This document shows positions 53,471 to 63,859 of a stretch of DNA of 64,000 nucleotides, piece by piece. Location: contig NW_024881625.1 of the NCBI RefSeq assembly GCF_019059575.1, positions 806,001 to 870,000 of the forward strand, given 5' to 3'. Origin of the DNA: Amphibalanus amphitrite. Lineage: Eukaryota; Arthropoda; Thecostraca; Balanomorpha; Balanidae. Under the pieces are notes generated by a model. The model did not search any database and was not told where the DNA came from. It was given only the letters and a program-made list of their open reading frames with translations. A program made the position numbers and the translations under genes. How positions within the stretch are numbered: the stretch's first letter is position 1; each line of letters starts with the position of its first letter.

Positions 53471-56400
53471 CAGTCGGTGACACACCAGGGAAATAAGCTA
53501 AAATTAGAGCGCTCTATTTATTGCTCCCGCTACTTCACCGTCTCCCATAGGGTCCTGTGTTGAGCTGGTGTCGAGGCTCTAAAAATGACGCCGATTTTTG
53601 CACCCTTCTCACGAAAACCGCTCGGACCGCCTGGAAACTAATTGTTCCGCTCTGAAAATTTCATGATCGACGGGAAAATGAATGAGGAAAAGATTGGTCC
53701 TGAAATAATTCTGAACTCCCTGTAGAACATATCGAAATATGGCTGCAAACTAGGAGCATGTCAAAATCGACAAAACGATACAAATAAACTTACCGGGATT
53801 TTTTTATTTTCCATGCATCTGTGTATGAAATCAGTCGGTTTTTCGGAAAGATAATCTTCTGTTTAATAAATAATTCCACAATTGCAATCGAGAAAAAAAA
53901 AACATTTCTGCTGTGACAGCAGTTTTGGCATTGTGCCAGTAGTGTGGCGTGCGGTGCTGCGTGGTCGTCGGGACGGAGTTGTGAGTATTTTCGGTGTTTT
54001 AAATGGTTGATGGCCATTTGAACCAGCTTTATATTATTTCCTACAAATTTTTGCATCAAATTATTGCTTTGAAAGACCATTGAAACCCCTTATCTCTTCA
54101 TGAAACACGATCATATTTATCGTCGACGAAAATGGCGCGGGACCCCATGTGCGTTCCGATCGAAATAAATCGTAAATTAAATAATATTCGATGATAAGTA
54201 TCATATTCTAGTGACACATTTTCATAAAATAAGGCGTAAACTTTGCAAGGAAGTCAACATTGGATAATTGAATTCTTATTTTTCTCACATATCCTTGTGT
54301 AGTCAAATGGCTCAATTGTTAGATAAATGTAAGCATATGTTTTGGCTTGATGTTTGCTGTGAAACCACCCAGCCACTTGCTGGTTGAGTGGTTTTTGATA
54401 ATAACCTGATAATCATTTCTCCTTTTCCTTAAAAGAAACTAAAATTCTTTTCAAAGTACCTAATCCATTTTTAGGAATGGCGGCTTGCTCATTGACATTT
54501 CATGTTCTTGTTTTGTTATTGCTGGCAGTATTTTGATACAATAATGCAATATGAATTTTTTGCAATAATAAAACCTAAGACAAACCTAGTTAATGCGTCA
54601 ATCAAACACCCAACAGAAAGATTGTGAGTCCTTGTGACGTGAAGTAGAACATTCTATGAATGTGTTATATAGAATATGCCAAATTTTAAATTAATTATAC
54701 TGATAGCTGAGCATGTGAATTATGCCACAATATAATTTCATTTTCTGGTTTTGAAATAGCGGGCAGTATTTTACTTCAACAAATGTAATATACATGGAAT
54801 ACATGTTGTTATGTTATGTTAAAAGTTTAATAACAGCAAACAGAAGGGGCTGTTTCAGCAGACAATGTTTGTACCTTATGCATTACCTTTCTTTTCTGCA
54901 GGACCATGCTTCCGCTGGGTGGTCGACATTTGCCTCCTGAAGAAAATGAGCAACATGAAGACCACCAGATGAGGTGTCTGCAGTTCATGTGGAACTCTGC
55001 AGACTACAAGTGTTATGCCAACCACAACCAAAGTGCTGTGATCATGGAGGCATGAACCTCATGACAACACTTCAGATTTGCAGTTGTACCAAAGTGTGAT
55101 TCAAACCACCTGTGGCATCTCACTCAATGTGTGAACAGTGTGATCATTGTGCAGTGTTCAGCTGCAACTAAGACATTTATTAGTGACTTGTTTTGCAATT
55201 AGCCACCAAAAGCATTTTTGGGCTGGCTGCTGTAATTTGTTGTGCACTGCGCAATAGTGGTAGTGTTTTGTCACTTGTCAAGTTGTCAGTTGTGCATGTT
55301 GCATGTTTCTCTTCCCTCGGCCCTCATTATCAGTTAAGTGGTGAATTGGCATCACTCAGTCTCCCCAGATCTCCATTGACTGTCTGTCAACCACCTAACT
55401 TGAGATGGTATTTGCTAATAGTTTCAGAAAAGAAGTGATTGTAGACATTTTTAGGAATATGAGCTCCGTTTCATGCGTGTTGCGGTGGCCATTTTGTCAC
55501 TTGTCCCATAGTGTAATAAATGGAAACTGTTGTTCCCTTTTCAAGGTACTCGCGGATGCAGAAAGCGTTGGGCCTAATTATTAAACGCACCCTTCTATCA
55601 GCGACGCACGAAATCGACAAATATCATCCTTTTTAGAGCAGGAGGAAACGAAAACTTGTGAACATAGCTGTACCTACAACAGTGCATAAGGAATTGGAAT
55701 TCTGGGAGTTTTTGAAATTCGGAGAAACTCAAGTTGTCGACAGGTATGCCCCCTTGTACGTCAAAGACCGCCTAAAAACAAGCGTCTACAAATGAAGGCA
55801 GTATTCGTATGTTCGTTGTAATTGCAGCAGCCTAGCAACATGCATTGCGGTCCGATGGCGAATTACACTCGTGCTAAAAAAAAACTATGCCGGTAACTGC
55901 CAACGTACTTAGGTCGTAGGTGAGGAGAGGAAGGGTTATGTCAAATGTCAACATCAAAGAAATGGCTTCATCTGAGCTGTGCCTATTGTACATAATTCAA
56001 CCAATCTATGCATTTCGTTTCTTGCTAGCTACTCATGCTTTCACTCCTGCTTCAGAGTAATCATTCCATATTGTACGTCTTAAGATATTGATTTCTATGG
56101 CAGTTCGCAATTGCTAGCCACGTCTCACCTCAGTTTGGTGGCCCCGCATCGGCCCACTTGGCCGCTCTAAAATTGACTTACGGAGGAGGATGGTGGCTTT
56201 TATTTTAGCTTCTCCGCTGACTGCGGGGAGCGCCGTCGCCGAGGTAGGAGCAATAATTAGCTTAAGTTTGGGACTAATTTCCACGCTTAATTAACATTTT
56301 AATGTTATTTTAATTAATTCATGTTAATCTTTGACGCATTCTCTTTCTATTGATACCATCCACCGGCCTGAGAAGTACTGCCTTGCTGCGTAAGGGCCGA

Positions 56401-56499
56401 TAAAAGATCACGCTTTTAGGGGTATCTCTTCAACATGGGGCAGGAGCAATAAATAGAGCACTCTAATTTTAGCTTATTTCCCTGGTATGTCACCAACTG
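53471..56499. mobile_element. 3.0-kb DNA element with CAGT ends inserted in BEL gag
   Basis: Ends CAGTCGGTGACACACCAGGG and, inverted, CAGTTGGTGACATACCAGGG. The inverted repeats run about 57 bp with few mismatches, through ataagctaaaattagag and ctctatttattgctcc. It is flanked by a perfect 4-bp duplication, tctt, at 53467-53470 and 56500-56503. Removing the element with one tctt joins the displaced gag start in frame to the long polyprotein, which confirms both boundaries. A 4-bp duplication with these ends does not match a superfamily I can name with confidence. No transposase recognised; only the small frame at 54906-55055. Confidence 0.88.
54906..55055 (+). CDS. Short unknown ORF in the CAGT element
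   Basis: A 49-residue frame from ATG (54906) to TGA, four bases after a strong 3' splice site (tacctttcttttctgcag, ending 54900-54901). A consensus donor, GTT|GTGAGT, lies at 53981 upstream, and an AATAAA lies at 55515-55520 downstream. A two-exon transcript of about 0.7 kb is therefore possible. The peptide (ends KCYANHNQSAVIMEA) contains Cys, His and Glu clusters but no domain I recognise. It may be a captured host exon or chance. Confidence 0.3.
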   Translation: MLPLGGRHLPPEENEQHEDHQMRCLQFMWNSADYKCYANHNQSAVIMEA

Positions 56500-56524
56500 T
56501 CTTCCTTAGTAGCTCTGCACTCAT
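56500..56524 (-). pseudogene. Displaced 5' end of BEL gag
   Basis: On the minus strand an ATG (56524-56522) in the BEL leader opens a frame of eight codons and one base. It then runs into the inserted CAGT element and terminates there after a few more codons. The phase at the duplicated tctt matches the gag-pol frame at 53466. Confidence 0.8.
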
Positions 56525-56581
56525 TATCGGAAATGGAACCACTCCAGTCTAATCACAACAATAAATCAAAAGGTTCCTGGT

Positions 56582-56599
56582 CCCGGGTCGATGGCACCA
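56582..56599 (-). other. Primer binding site of the BEL/Pao element
   Basis: Four bases inside the 5' LTR, the minus strand reads TGGTGCCATCGACCCGGG. Its complement, cccgggtcgatggcacca, looks like the T-arm and acceptor end of a tRNA including CCA. I do not name the tRNA. Confidence 0.75.
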
Positions 56600-56603
56600 A
56601 AAT

Positions 56604-56830
56604 TGTTCCAAATAAACTCCTAATCCTCAGCAAGAGTCTATTTTGCCATGTGCGACCATCTTCCATCGAACAACGTACAACAATAATCCTGCGGAAGACC
56701 AAAAACCGAAAAGACCACGCCGAACACAAACTGACGCATTTCATACGAAATGCGACGCAATCAAGCGAAACCCAGCTAAAGCACTGCTACTTTTCGACAG
56801 TAACAGACAACTAAATAAAAATCCATAACA
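56604..56830 (-). repeat. 5' LTR of the BEL/Pao element
   Basis: 227 bp, partner of 47936-48162. Flanked on the right by gtatt (56831-56835). Confidence 0.95.
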
Positions 56831-57063
56831 GTATTCATGCAAGTCCATATTGACACACTAGTTTTTAAATCTTTACTTTTCTTTCAGTTTTCCATTCAGA
56901 GGACTTCCTCATACTGAAGGCAAGGCGCTGAAGGTTTTGGATTGTAGACGAAATATTTGTTTACACGCGTCACATTTGTAGACCGTCAGCCACCGCTGAC
57001 AAAAGTTCGTCAGCCGAATGTATACAGTTCCGTCAGCCAGAAGCGGTGGGCGGAGCCTATTTC

Positions 57064-57102
57064 GGCTGACAACAGCACAGCAGCTGAATGTGTACAGGCC
57101 TT
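57064..57102 (-). repeat. Harbinger terminus beyond transposase exon 1
   Basis: cggctgacaacagcacagcagctgaatgtgtacaggcc repeats the outermost 39 bp of the ends at 38044 and 46968 and faces left. It lies about 220 bp upstream of the transposase ATG, where the 5' end of an autonomous element is expected. Inside it, ccgtcagcc and gctgac motifs recur (56985-57035). 38044-57102 is therefore the best candidate for the original element. Confidence 0.7.
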
Positions 57103-58197
57103 GAATGTCACCATCGTGTTCTACGCTCTAAATTACCCATAAAACATGTGTCACAGGCTGCGAATATCAGTTTTGATTTTCGGGGATATGTGCCTACCCG
57201 GTTGACCTGACCTTGACCCTGACCTATGCTTGACTGACCCCTACATGGAGCTGACACTCTTGTAGGCCTTATATGATGGATTGTGTACCGTTTTGACAGA
57301 GTTTATGACGAGAGGCGCCCATTGCGAAGTCCTGAAGTCCATGCTACTGAAAGCCCGATTTTGGGTGTTTGACCTGACCTTGACCCGACCTGTGACCTCA
57401 AAATTCAACTTTAAAGTACTCATCTGAAGCGTCTCGTCGCGTTCTTTCGTTTGCCGCCTCGTGCGTTTCGCTGCGCCTATTGGTTCTCGAGTTATCGGCT
57501 GGGGGCGTTAAACGCCCCCCCCCCCCCCCAGCAAACGGTGGGTGGCGAAATACCCCAGCAACTGCCGGGTTTACTTATCGCATCACACTGGGGTTTTTGC
57601 TCATTGTCTATCATGATGCCTGTTAAATGGCTGTATTTCCTACAGGTCACTTAGTGTGTTTTCGTTTTTTTTTCCTGTATTTAGCTTCACATTCCACCAA
57701 AGTGCTTATCACTCTGTCTATTGATTCATTATTGTCATCTTTACACGACAATTATAGGCTCCTCAGTAGGCATAATTCTGTACAGACGTGACGTGCGCAT
57801 AATCAAATAATGCCCATAGCCTGTCCGGTTCATCACTAATGATGTGGCGTGCTCCTTTGTGCCGTTCTATTGTTGACTTTGTTACACAGACACCCTCGCG
57901 ACACGTGATCCCCGGGAAATGCGTAGTTCTTTTGGCTTGTGATGGTGCCCTCATTGTCCACATATTGAGTTATCAGGTCTCCATGTGAACGATTCCTATC
58001 CGGAAGTGATGGTTCGAGGTGTTTTCGATGCGATTCCAACATATTTAAGGGTTCCTTTGATAAGTTAGTCAATTATCTTTTTTCATACTATGCCATTCCT
58101 TATGCATTTCATCATTCATTCACTGATGGAAATAGTCCCCATCAGCAGCAGCACCTAAAAGGGTGCTGAAAAAAGGTAAATAGTTCAGTTAAAAGGG
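57103..58197. other. Intergenic stretch with a TTAA-family fragment
   Basis: About 57180-57560 contains TGACC/GGTCA arrays (57205-57240, 57368-57402) and the hairpin ggggg-cg-ttaaa-cg-ccccc, a remnant like 37580-37830. The rest holds nothing recognised. Confidence 0.5.
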
Positions 58198-58600
58198 TAA
58201 ATAGTTCACTTCCCTGAAATTAGTTTTTACAATGGATTTATGATTTTCTTGCTCAAAATGATCAGAAACTAAAATAAAACTTTTTATAGAAAGGATTTTT
58301 TTCTATATTCTAATAAAGGAAGAACTATTCTCTATATAAAATACTGTTTAGTGATTGGCATGGAAGCTTTTTACGCGTTGACCAATCATATTGCGCAGTT
58401 CAAACCTACCCATGCTGCGTTGGCTGTAAGCAGTATGCTAATTGGCTGACGATGACGTGGCTGCATTCCTCTACAAGGGAAACATTTCTCTACAGGGGAA
58501 TTGTTCAGAACGTGAAATGGAATATCTTTGTCTAGTGTGATCGCTGGGATGTAAAAGCTCTTGATTTGTGCTAGCCTCAACTCAAGCTTCGAAACTGCTT
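58198..58600. repeat. Second copy of the left-edge dispersed repeat
   Basis: Matches 178-335 and 585-690 in order, with about 155 bp of different sequence between the two matching parts. Non-coding. Confidence 0.55.
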
Positions 58601-59375
58601 AAAATTAAAATATGATTTAAAGTCCTTAATCTCCTTCGAGCCTCTCTTTTTTTCCTCCAAATCACTCATTCTCGGTTTTTCGATCACGAGAATTCGCGCG
58701 CGATAAAAATGCTGCGCTTATCCTCACAAACAAAATAATACAATGTTTGGCACCACAGGCACACAACACTGCTATCTCAGCTCAAAACCTCATGTTAAAA
58801 GTGATATATTTCGAGTTTCGAATAAAATTTACTGGGGATGTTTTCGTGATTCGAATTAAATGTAAGTAGGAATTTCTGACAATCCATTTGAATATTTTCC
58901 CTTTATCCTCTTGTCGCTGTCTTTATTTCATTTTATTTTTCCCTGCGAATGAAAGGACATCGACTGATCGGTAAGTTACTTCACTTCAACCTACTTTTCT
59001 CGCGCAAAATGATCACAGCTTATTTTCTTTTATTTGGCTTGGATCATGCCCTTTTTGTTGCAAAGGAGAGGGGATACACATCCCTTTTTTGCACATTTTT
59101 CGTCGATGGTTATGGTTTACGAAGTAAGGAAAATATGAGGAAAAAATATAAATAGGATGAAGCTGAAATATGAAAAATGAAAAATCGTAGGTAATTAATG
59201 CTGAATTGGGGACAATAGTCAATGGTGATTGGTATCCCAAAAAACAATTAATTGCTTGCAGACCTGACTCCCTTCTCCTTCTTGCCTGCCTTCAAGGCTT
59301 ATCTCGCCATTTTAGAGGTCACCCTGTCTCGATCCGTCCAGTCAGACCACACTGCCTGTGACCCTGTCCGCCAGT
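58601..59375. other. AT-rich intergenic stretch
   Basis: No gene recognised. T-rich plus-strand runs include tttatt motifs (for example near 58920-58940) that on the minus strand are AATAAA-like. They could serve as polyadenylation signals for the phosphatase gene if transcription crosses the satellite. Confidence 0.35.
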
Positions 59376-59965
59376 GTGGTCCACGTGCTAAACGACCACA
59401 CTCGCCGCGCACAATACAAGCCACATTCAGCACACACCGCAGACCACTCGGCCCGTTCTGTGCAATATACAGACCACACTCAGCCCGTCCTACATACCAC
59501 AATCGGCCCGTCCTCCAGACCACACTCGGTCCGTCCTACAAACCACACTCGGCTCGTCCCACAGACCACACTCGGTCCGTCCTCCAGACCACACTCGGTC
59601 GGCCCGTCCCACAGACCACACTCGGTCCGTCCTCCAGACCACACTCGGTCGGCCCGTCCCACAGACCACACTCGGTCGGCCCGTCCCACAGACCACACTC
59701 GGTCGGCCCGTCCTACAGACCACACTCGGCCCGTCCTACAGACCACACTCGGCCCGTCCTACAGACCACACTCGGTCCGTCCTTTAGACCACACTCGGCC
59801 CGTCCTACAGACCACACTCGGCCCGTCCTCCAGGCCACACTCGGCCCGTCCTACAGACCACACTCGGCCCGTCCTACAGACCACACTCGGTCCGTCCTTT
59901 AGACCACACTCGGCCCGTCCTACAGGCCACACTCGGCCCGTCCTTAAGACCACACTCGGCCCGTC
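59376..59965. repeat. 23-bp satellite in the phosphatase 3' flank
   Basis: About 22-24 tandem units of cggcccgtcctacagaccacact (23 bp), some expanded to 27 bp by an extra cggt, and some with ccc, ctt or ctcc variants at the gtcctac step. The minus-strand unit contains gccgagtgtgg followed by tctgtag or cctgtag, which equals the last codons and stop of the adjacent phosphatase gene. Confidence 0.92.
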
Positions 59966-61512
59966 CTACAGGCCACACTCGGCGCGCACGTCGCCGGGCA
60001 CCACGTCTGCGGTGAGCTGGACGAAGGTGTCCCACGGGCAGCTGAGCTGGCAGCCGGGCAGCTGCAGCGGGTACGGCTCGGCGGTGGTGTCGTTCCGGTA
60101 GAACAGCTGCACGGTGGGACCGACCTCGGGCTCCTCGTGCAGCTCCACCAGCACGGCGCAGGCCAGCGGCGGCGCCAGGCCGTTGTAGAGCTGATGGTGC
60201 GGAGGTAGAGGGGATGTCAGTGGCAATCGGAACCAGCGGCTCAGGGTGGGGGGAGCTGGCGGACGGAGGCGGACTGTGATAACGTTTGGAGCAGCCCATT
60301 GGGTAAGGCTGAAAACAACCAATTAAAGCAAAATCGTTGGAGGTGCAGAAGAAACTGCTTTACCCCCGTGTTGTAAATACTACATATCCAGTGAAGAATG
60401 ATAAAAGATTTATAAAACTCAGTTAAGGAAAATCACCGTTTAAGATAAAACCTGACGAACATAAGGCACATTATGTAACCATGATGAGAGGTGCGAGGAA
60501 TGAGAAATGAGAGTAAGAAACAAGAAATGAGATTCTGGCGACTGGTGAGCGGTCGGCCTTTAAAAATGTGGTGAACGCCGAATTCAGTGAGCTTTGAACA
60601 GCCTACCCCGAGTGTGGTGAGCAGACAGGCCACGTTGTTGTCGTGGCCCGAGTAGGCGAACAGCTTCCTGCTGGGCGGCTCCAGGCGGCCGTCCACGCTG
60701 TCCTGCATGTGCTCCAGCATGTCCTTGAGCAGGGGCCCGCCGCCGAGCCGGCGCAGGAGCGGCGTGACGCCGTACAGGGCGAATTGCAGGTCCCGCAGCG
60801 GCCGCAGCAGGTCCGGGAAGGCCGGCGCCGCGCAGCCCGGCGGCACGGCGTGCGCCCACTCGGGCACCGTCCGGTTGTGGCCGTCGTCGATCCACAGCGT
60901 GTCGTACAGGTCTCCGGCGGCGTCCACGCTGCTGACGTCCAACCCGCTGTACTCGGTCAGGTAGGCGTACAGCGCGCTGTTGTCGGCGTCGATCGCCGCC
61001 ATCTCGTCAGAGGCGAACACCCGGTCCCGCTCCTGCAGGTACACCGGGCACGAGACCTTGTAGGTCTTCAGCTTGAGGTCGTCATCGACCGGCACGGTGT
61101 GCACGGGGATCGGCTGCCAGGCGATCTCGGCGTCCCAGACGTCCTCTCCCCGCGGCGGGAACAGGCCGGCCAGGTTGGCCTGCGCCGACATCAGACACCG
61201 GTCCACGTCCGTGGCCTCCACGCGGGTGTAGTTCATGTGGTACAGCTCCGGCAGAAAGCCGTCATAGCGGCTGCGAAGGAAGCGGCCCAGCTCGAGCTGG
61301 TTCTGCTTGCCCTCGTTGGTGAGCTGGCCCAGTCCGATCGGCCACGGGTCCGGGTTCGGGTCGGTCGGGTAGTCAATGACGGGACTGCGCGCGCCGTGTC
61401 GGTACAGCACGTGCACCAGCCGCAGGGTGTCGGGGGCGCCGGCCGGCGGCGGCAGCGGGCCGGCGGCGGCCAGCAGTGGCACCAGCGGCAATAGGAGCAC
61501 GGAGGTCTGCAT
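59966..61512 (-). CDS. Secreted/lysosomal histidine acid phosphatase (two exons)
   Basis: Hydrolyses phosphomonoesters at acid pH through a phosphohistidine intermediate. Exon 1 is 61512-60607 (302 codons); an intron (60606-60191, GTAGGC...accatcag) separates exon 2 at 60190-59966 (74 codons and TAG), phase 0. Residues 1-22 form a signal peptide (leucine/alanine-rich). The catalytic RHGARSP lies at 38-44 with nucleophile H39, and the proton donor pair H290-D291 lies in YSGHDNN. N-glycosylation sites occur in NYT, NRT and NDT. Paired cysteines and the C-terminal DVVPGD...EC are as in animal prostatic/lysosomal and insect venom acid phosphatases. Total 376 residues, normal for the family. An upstream GTG-initiated extension is not favoured because the ATG at 61512 gives a clean signal peptide. 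The last codons (AECGL) and stop lie in the first satellite unit. Confidence 0.92.
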
Positions 61513-62839
61513 CGCGCGACCCGGGCAGGGCGACTGGGAGACCGCTGCGGCGCACCGCGACTTGTAGTCGACCACACTGTGGACAGAGCGATTACGCTCG
61601 TGGGCCGCCTCCAGGTGTTACATGCGCGTCAAGGGACGGAGCTCCCTAGTAACGAGGAAGTTTCGACACGAGTTCCGAAGAAATGAAGATACGCGTGTTC
61701 ACACCGTATGGTATAGCCAGTCATTGTGAGTTTTTGGATTTATGGCTTGTGAGTTGCGCTTATGTAAGTTATCATTGGAGACTCCACACAGAAATGTTGC
61801 TTTGCTTTACGCCTTCCTCTTGGTGCGAAGAAGTAAGAATCTGCTAAAATGGTAGTGACTGTGGAACTATTTTTTGTTCGTATTATGTCTCAGCAACCTA
61901 TTTTACCTTGTTATTGCCCATGCACGCGACCGCGCAGCGCCAGTCTCTTGTGGCCGCGGCTAATATTATACCTACTCGTGACAAATCAGATGGACGCATC
62001 ACGTGCCACGAGCTGGTGTTATTCTCTGTCTTCTTCTGACGTCAGGCGGATCAATATCAATAGCCAGTCTCCCGCCGCGCGGACGGTCCTATGGTGGGGA
62101 TTCGACTATTGTCGGACAGCCGTCCGCCAGTGAACGTTCACTGCATTTATCGTCACTGAATAGTGCGTCAATCATACGGTTGTCACGTGGTAGAAATCTA
62201 GTCACCGTAGTGCAACGATCGCTTGTTGAAACTTGAAGGTCAAATAACTGCTGCGCAATTATACCACAACAGGCAAAGGCTATCGTGCGACGGCCAGCGT
62301 TGGTCAAGCCACTGTTGCAAAAGCGTCACTACAGCCGGAGATCTCAAAACGACCTATAGGGAATGGGATTGTCGTACAACAATCACATCGTGGTTGTTCA
62401 ACGATCGTCGTTGAGCTGTCGCATGTTAGAGATACAGCGGTTGTCGTGCATCTGTTACGGTATAGATTTATCTCGTGGCTAGTGCTTTGTTTTACTAGCG
62501 GGTAAGCAAAATTCCACCGGCTGTTTTGTAATTACCATAATGTGCAGGACAGGTCACTGTCGTACCACCGCCATGTGGTGACGATTGGTCGACGGTAGTT
62601 CGTGTAGCAGCTGCCACAGGGTGTACTGGTGAGCTTATTCCTTTAGCCATTATCTTCTCAACGGTAGGTTATGTTTGACACGATTAGTTTCAGAGACTAT
62701 TCTGTAGTGCTTTGTGCAAGAAAAAATACTGCCTAGCGCTCATTTGCTCGCAGCTTTGGTGCATATTCTTTTTTTCGTACAAGTGCGTATCAAAAAGTCT
62801 GGAAAAGTTGTGACTTATTTTGAATGGGCCTGAGATAGT
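61513..62839. other. Upstream flank of the phosphatase gene, no other gene seen
   Basis: Probably contains the phosphatase promoter and 5' UTR (61513 to about 61700), but no clear TATA box was identified. The rest has short frames without recognisable domains. Confidence 0.4.
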
Positions 62840-62935
62840 CATCCGCGCCGTGCTGGTGGCCTGAACTTTCCGCCGAGTGCTGGGGGGGGGGGGCGTTTTC
62901 ACGCCCCCCGTCTAACTCGGCTCCTGGGTAACGTA
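62840..62935. mobile_element. TTAA-family terminal fragment
   Basis: ccgcgccgtgctgg, a poly-G run and the hairpin gggg-cg-ttttca-cg-cccc resemble the terminus at 21977-22030. The TTAA end is not preserved. Confidence 0.5.
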
Positions 62936-63152
62936 GCGAAACGTGGTAAACGGCAATCGAAAGAGAGTCAAAAGTATAAAGGAAGATTCTTTACTTGATT
63001 CTAAACTTGCGAAGCAATTCTAAGGGACTAGGAGCGATGACATTGGTTTAGTCGCTAAGAATTACGAGCGGAACATTATTGAATGAGATTACAAAAGGAA
63101 AGGCTTCTGATAACCATATACCAAACGTTTATACATAACCGGCTGTTGCGGC

Positions 63153-63209
63153 ATAAGAAACTAGATGCAAACATTTATGGGTGGTTTTAGAATTCAGGCC
63201 TATTGTTTC
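63153..63209. repeat. 57-bp target-site duplication, left copy
   Basis: ataagaaactagatgcaaac ... ggcctattgtttc, repeated without visible change at 63788-63844. It brackets the non-LTR insertion. Confidence 0.9.
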
Positions 63210-63787
63210 AGTTGAAGTCTTCTGGAACAAAATATGGATGGTGTTCAAGCGCGGTAACATATCATATCGGAATGTTGAACTATTACCTCGAAAAATAATG
63301 TTTGGCTCATGTAAAGATAAAGCCCAAGACTTTAATCTGTTCTTGCTCCTGGCCAAATGGTTTATCTGGAAACAAAGTAGGAACGAGAGCAAGCTTACGA
63401 TGCGTTCATACCTGACTCATTTACGACAATATCAAAACGTGCAAGAATGTGTTTATAAAATCAACGGCAGAGTTGAGGAATTTAATACTCTTTGGGAGGC
63501 AACCTCAAAAATGATTAAAATCCTCTCGCAAGAATCATGCGCAACGATCGCGTCGGGGACGTGAAATGGTCGAGTTTTGTTTCCCCTGCTTAATGTTTCT
63601 GCGTGGTAACGAGGCTAGTTACAGGGACAGGCGTGTGGGATGTGCGGCGCCGGTCGTATGGGACCAGACGCCGGTCCCACACGAGACCGCCGCGCCCAGA
63701 TCGTATCGTAACCCTCAAGTGCCATATCCATACTATCGTTATGTTCGTATCTGTTCTATGTGTTTAAAAAAAAGCGATATAAAAAAA
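63210..63787 (+). pseudogene. 5'-truncated L1/Tx1-like non-LTR retrotransposon
   Basis: A 578-bp insertion flanked by 57-bp direct repeats and ending in an A-rich tail (aaaaaaaagcgatataaaaaaaa). The first 350 bp stay open and encode a C-terminal tail with FNLFLLLAKWFIWKQSRNE and FNTLWEATSKM. This resembles the region after the reverse transcriptase of L1/Tx1-like elements, where an LLAKxxI motif is common. The reverse transcriptase and endonuclease are missing. The A-tail and long duplications fit target-primed reverse transcription. Not functional. Confidence 0.75.
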
Positions 63788-63844
63788 ATAAGAAACTAGA
63801 TGCAAACATTTATGGGTGGTTTTAGAATTCAGGCCTATTGTTTC
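63788..63844. repeat. 57-bp target-site duplication, right copy
   Basis: Matches 63153-63209 over its whole length and directly follows the A-rich tail. Confidence 0.9.
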
Positions 63845-63859
63845 GCCAAAGTTTCTTAA

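Larger units (their letters stand above)
47936..56830 (-). mobile_element. BEL/Pao LTR retrotransposon (with its own nested insertion)
   Basis: Identical-length 227-bp LTRs (TG...CA) with one visible difference, a perfect 5-bp target duplication gtatt, a primer binding site and a single gag-pol frame on the minus strand. A 3,029-bp DNA element (53471-56499) interrupts the start of gag. The near-identity of the LTRs implies recent insertion, and the DNA element is younger still. Confidence 0.93.
47842..56848 (-). pseudogene. HARBI1-like transposase, exon 1 split by a BEL/Pao insertion
   Basis: The start codon (ATG, minus strand, 56848-56846) and six codons lie on the right of the BEL element; the other 89 nt lie on its left (47930-47842). 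They end at a donor, GCAGG|GTAAGT. The 5-bp BEL target duplication (gtatt, 47931-47935 and 56831-56835) falls exactly inside the exon. The encoded N-terminus is acidic (EIEPVFVEDNDEEELLMLEAH). Counting one copy of gtatt, the exon stays in frame with exon 2, so the gene was intact when BEL arrived. It now cannot give a normal mRNA unless the 9-kb insert is removed or spliced out. Confidence 0.78.

Noticed and set aside
59480..59750. Repeat protein frames (VCRTGRVWSVGR) on the minus strand of the 23-bp satellite.
   Set aside because: The 23- and 27-bp units shift frame, stops recur and the frames lie after the phosphatase stop codon.
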